DNA of 7,733 nt. Origin: WQUF01 sp031549885 (GTDB lineage Bacteria > Bacillota > Clostridia > Clostridiales > Clostridiaceae). A model generated the notes under the pieces. That model ran no database searches, had not been told where the DNA came from, and saw only the letters and a list, made by a program, of their open reading frames with translations. The stretch covers positions 1-7,733 of the forward strand of contig JAVBPD010000015.1 of the NCBI GenBank assembly GCA_031549885.1, given 5' to 3'. Each line of letters starts with the position of its first letter. Positions within the stretch are counted from its first letter, which is position 1. Below are positions 4,901-7,733 of the stretch, in pieces. Both the position numbers and the translations under genes were made by a program.

Positions 4901-7655
4901 AGAAGAAATAAGAAGTCGCCTTCCTGATTATTTAAGAAGTATAGGGATAAATCCAGATAGGCATTTTAAATGTCTTAACCCATCTCATAAAGAAAAAACT
5001 GGAAGCATGAAGTATTACAAAAAAAAACATATAGTTAGATGTTTTGGTTGTGGTACTAACTATGATATTTTTGACCTTATTGGCTTAAAGTATAAGCTAA
5101 ATAATTTCAAAGATCAGTTTAGCAAAGCTTGTGAGATTTTTAATATTAACAATTTTAATGTTAAAAAAACAGTTAAAAACAAGCCTGTAGAGGTGAATGT
5201 AGAGATGAAGAAAGTTATTGATTATACTGAGTACTTTATGAAATGTACTGAGTCAGTAAATGAAACTAATTATTTTAAAGAAAGAGGATTAAGTGCTGGA
5301 ACTATCCAGCACTTTAACCTTGGATATGATCCAAATATAAAGTATAGTGGATTAAATTGCAAAGGTGTCATTATTCCAACTGCTAAAGATAGTTATGTTA
5401 TTAGAAATATAGAAAATAAAGGCAAAAATGACAAAATAAGAAAAATGGGCTCAAGCAACTTATTTAATGTAGAAGCTTTACAAAACAAAGAGTATTGTTT
5501 TATTGTGGAAGGCGAATTTGATGCTATGAGTATAGTTGAAGTAGGTTTCAATTCTATAGGTCTTGGAGGTATAGGAAACTTAAACAAGCTTATAGAAGTT
5601 ATTGATGTAATTAAGCCTCAATGTACATTTATTATATCTTTAGATAATGATGAAGCAGGTAAAAAAGCAACTCTTCAACTTGAAGAACAGTTTAAATATT
5701 TAAAAATTCCATTTATAATAGAAAATATATCAAAAGATCACAAAGATGCTAATGAGGCTTTAATAAATGATAGAGAAGGATTCAAATCAAAGATTATTGA
5801 AGTAATTCATATTGCTTCCAAATATGAAAATGAAAAATACTTTAATCAAATATTCTTTAAATTTGAGCCTGAATTTAACGTTGTAAACAACAGTTTACAA
5901 CTTGTTAAACAAGAAAAAAATAAAAACATTATATTCATTGAGCTATGCAATTTTATATCTTATATAACACTAATTGAAACGTTAGATGATAATCAAGAAA
6001 CAAAGCTTTTATACCATATTGAAGGAATAAATAAAAGTGGTAAGCATCTAAAAAAACTTATAGTTAACAGTGAAGAGTTCTCCTCTTTAAATTGGATAAA
6101 TAAAAGCTCTTGGGCTGTAGATGCAATAATAAATCCAGGAAGATTAAATAAAGATTATATTTATAAGGCTCTTCAAATAACAGGACAAAAAGCACCAAGA
6201 CAATATAAATATTCTCATACAGGATGGATCAAAATAAATAATAAATGGGTTTATTTGCACAACAAAGGAGCTGTAGGAGAACCAGAATTAATTGTTGAAC
6301 TAGATAGCTCATTAAAACAATATACTCTTATACCCCCTAAAGATCAACTTAAAGCTATTGAAATGGCTAAAAAACTTTTAAAAGTTGCTCCAAATAGAAT
6401 TAGCATTCCATTAATGGCACTAACATTTTTAAGCCCTCTAAACGAGTTTTTAAGTCAAAGAGAATGCACACCGAAATTATATTTATTTTTAAAGGGAGAG
6501 TCAGGAGCAGGTAAAAGCAGTATTGCAAGTATATATTTAAATTTCTTTGGAGCTGATTTTAATAATAATTCCTTCCCTGCTGGATTTTCTGATACAGTAA
6601 CAGCTATAGAAAAAAAAGGATCTGTAATCAAAGATGCATTATTTGTAGTTGATGACTTCCATCCAAGAGGAACTAATGAATTAAATAAAATGACTGCTAT
6701 ATTTGAAGCGTTAACCGCACAATATGGAGACCGTAAAGCAAGGGATAGATGTAATAATAAAGCAGAACTTAAATATTCAATACCACCAATGGGTAACCTT
6801 CTAATTACAGGTGAAACTTATCCAAAAGTGTCACAGAGCAGGCTAGCAAGAGGATTTTTTATAGACACCAATAAAGGTGATATAAATTTTAATCAGCTCC
6901 AAGCAATACAAGAAAATAAGAGTCTGTTAAGTGAAGTGATGTACTTATATATAAACTCTATAAGACAAGATATTGATCCTATAGCTTTAGAAAAAAAGTT
7001 TTATGAATATAGAAAAATATTTCTAAATAATGAATACGCTCGTATTGCCGAAATAAATGCTTTTTTACTCATTGGTTATAGTACATTTATTAAGTTTCTA
7101 GAAAAGTATGAAGCTATAAATCAACAAGAAGCTAATAAAATGCTTAATGAGGCTATAAATGAGTTAAATAAAGCAGGAATAAAACAGAATACAATTCTTG
7201 AAGGTGAAAAACCTGCAATCATATTTTTAAAAACTTTTATTTCACTAAAAGAATCAGGACAAATAAAAATACTTGATGAAAAGAGCACTGAAGACCAGCC
7301 ACTAAATTTTTGTGGTTATGAAAAAAAAGATATTTATGCTATAGTATTTGAATCTGTATTTGAAAAAATATGTAAATTCAGACAAAATATTGATTCACCT
7401 TTCCCAGTAGATATAAAAACACTAGAAGATAACCTTTCAAAACTTGGCATATTAGAACCAAAGAAACAAATTAGATTTGGAGGTAAAACAAAAAGGTTTC
7501 ATTCAATGAATAAAGCGGCTATTCAATTGATTTTAGGAGAAGAAGAAGAATATGGAGAGCCAATGACAAAGGAAGAAGAAAAGCTCTTTGTAGAACAATT
7601 ATCTTTATCTTCTTCCAAGGTTGTATCAATGAATAGAGACTCTATAAAACCTTAA
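4890..7655 (+). CDS. Primase-helicase: CHC2 zinc finger, Toprim and AAA+ domains (921 aa)
   Basis: This is a bifunctional replication protein that would prime and unwind the element's DNA. The CHC2 zinc-binding domain uses Cys28, His33, Cys51 and Cys54 (CLNPSH...RCFGC). The Toprim catalytic core at about 200-290 shows VEGEFDA with Glu208, the SLDNDEAGKKA acidic pair Asp252/Asp254, and Asp286 in HKDANEAL. A connector of about 200 residues follows. The ATPase has Walker A GESGAGKSS (536-544), Walker B FVVDD (585-589), sensor-like NLLITGE (636-642) and an arginine-rich SRLARGF (650-656) that may hold the Arg finger. The last 200 residues are helical and acidic near the end (LGEEEEYGEP). Start: ATG at 4890 after AAAGGAGG with 9-nt spacing. 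All key residues look intact. The combination matches phage and satellite primase-helicases of the D5/DUF927 kind rather than host DnaG, which lacks the ATPase. Confidence 0.93.
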   Translation: MTTKEEIRSRLPDYLRSIGINPDRHFKCLNPSHKEKTGSMKYYKKKHIVRCFGCGTNYDIFDLIGLKYKLNNFKDQFSKACEIFNINNFNVKKTVKNKPVEVNVEMKKVIDYTEYFMKCTESVNETNYFKERGLSAGTIQHFNLGYDPNIKYSGLNCKGVIIPTAKDSYVIRNIENKGKNDKIRKMGSSNLFNVEALQNKEYCFIVEGEFDAMSIVEVGFNSIGLGGIGNLNKLIEVIDVIKPQCTFIISLDNDEAGKKATLQLEEQFKYLKIPFIIENISKDHKDANEALINDREGFKSKIIEVIHIASKYENEKYFNQIFFKFEPEFNVVNNSLQLVKQEKNKNIIFIELCNFISYITLIETLDDNQETKLLYHIEGINKSGKHLKKLIVNSEEFSSLNWINKSSWAVDAIINPGRLNKDYIYKALQITGQKAPRQYKYSHTGWIKINNKWVYLHNKGAVGEPELIVELDSSLKQYTLIPPKDQLKAIEMAKKLLKVAPNRISIPLMALTFLSPLNEFLSQRECTPKLYLFLKGESGAGKSSIASIYLNFFGADFNNNSFPAGFSDTVTAIEKKGSVIKDALFVVDDFHPRGTNELNKMTAIFEALTAQYGDRKARDRCNNKAELKYSIPPMGNLLITGETYPKVSQSRLARGFFIDTNKGDINFNQLQAIQENKSLLSEVMYLYINSIRQDIDPIALEKKFYEYRKIFLNNEYARIAEINAFLLIGYSTFIKFLEKYEAINQQEANKMLNEAINELNKAGIKQNTILEGEKPAIIFLKTFISLKESGQIKILDEKSTEDQPLNFCGYEKKDIYAIVFESVFEKICKFRQNIDSPFPVDIKTLEDNLSKLGILEPKKQIRFGGKTKRFHSMNKAAIQLILGEEEEYGEPMTKEEEKLFVEQLSLSSSKVVSMNRDSIKP

Positions 7656-7680
7656 TATACTTACTAAATAGAAACTTGCT

Positions 7681-7710
7681 AAGATGAAAGTAATTTGTTG
7701 CTTTCATCTT
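7681..7710. terminator. Hairpin after the primase-helicase, possible terminator
   Basis: AAGATGAAAG (7681-7690) pairs perfectly with CTTTCATCTT (7701-7710) around a 10-nt loop, 26 bp past the stop codon. The position fits an operon terminator, but no long T-tract follows, so termination may be weak. The last 23 bases of the window hold nothing I can identify. Confidence 0.5.
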
Positions 7711-7733
7711 AATTGAATATTCCATTGAGCCAG

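Larger units (their letters stand above)
538..7733. mobile_element. Integrative element at tRNA-Cys, phage-satellite-like (right end outside window)
   Basis: The left border is the displaced tRNA-Cys 3' fragment. Inside it are putative integrase arm-site repeats, one cargo gene, a leftward zinc-ribbon protein/integrase operon, overlapping divergent promoters, and a rightward operon of excisionase-like HTH protein, wHTH-like protein and primase-helicase. Integrase and replication genes arranged around a divergent control region are the hallmark of phage-inducible chromosomal islands and some temperate prophages. No phage structural, packaging or lysis gene and no conjugation relaxase is visible, so within the window it is neither a complete prophage nor an integrative conjugative element. 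The right half could still change this verdict. Satellite is the preferred reading, with moderate confidence. Confidence 0.7.

Noticed and set aside
5393..5587. 64-codon minus-strand frame within the primase-helicase gene
   Set aside because: It is antisense to the conserved Toprim region, so its openness is explained by the real gene.

Overview
This is a strongly AT-rich window with Shine-Dalgarno-led, often overlapping genes. It looks like a low-GC Gram-positive chromosome, most likely Clostridium or a close relative; the genus is inferred from base composition and protein style only. It contains the left end and core of an integrative element sitting at the 3' end of a tRNA-Cys(GCA) gene. 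The element belongs to the integrase / excisionase-like / primase-helicase class that includes phage satellites (PICI-like islands) and small integrative elements. Its right end lies outside the window.

Left flank (1-537). The 5' end of an IS5-type transposase gene runs off the left edge on the minus strand. It abuts the 3' remnant of a tyrosine integrase gene (about 177-443, plus strand) that has lost its N-terminal half and has an apparent internal in-frame deletion. Two 11-bp-spaced repeats and a strong hairpin terminator follow. This looks like the debris of an older element that used the same tRNA site.

Attachment region (538-781). Positions 538-580 are the displaced 3' portion of tRNA-Cys, from the anticodon loop to the U73 discriminator, on the minus strand. 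The orientation puts the resident element to the right and predicts the intact tRNA-Cys beyond the right edge. The next 200 bp carry short direct and inverted repeats, including three perfect tandem copies of an 11-mer. These are good candidates for integrase arm-type sites.

Cargo and leftward operon (782-4077). A predicted three-helix membrane protein with a duplicated 52-residue Thr/Asn-rich segment lies in the usual cargo position. Then come the intact tyrosine integrase and, 8 bp overlapping upstream of it, a roughly 299-aa protein ending in a four-cysteine zinc-ribbon-like motif.

Control region (4123-4212). Two good sigma-A promoters face opposite ways with overlapping -10 boxes, inside a TTGTG-N11-CACAA dyad. 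Binding of polymerase at one should exclude the other, as expected for a maintain/excise switch.

Rightward operon (4213-7655). An excisionase-like HTH protein is followed by a segment with three consecutive perfect stem-loops (also readable as a 59-codon ORF), a small wHTH-like protein, and a 921-aa CHC2-Toprim-AAA+ primase-helicase. These would excise and replicate the element when the switch turns over. No capsid, terminase, relaxase or obvious classical repressor gene is visible here.
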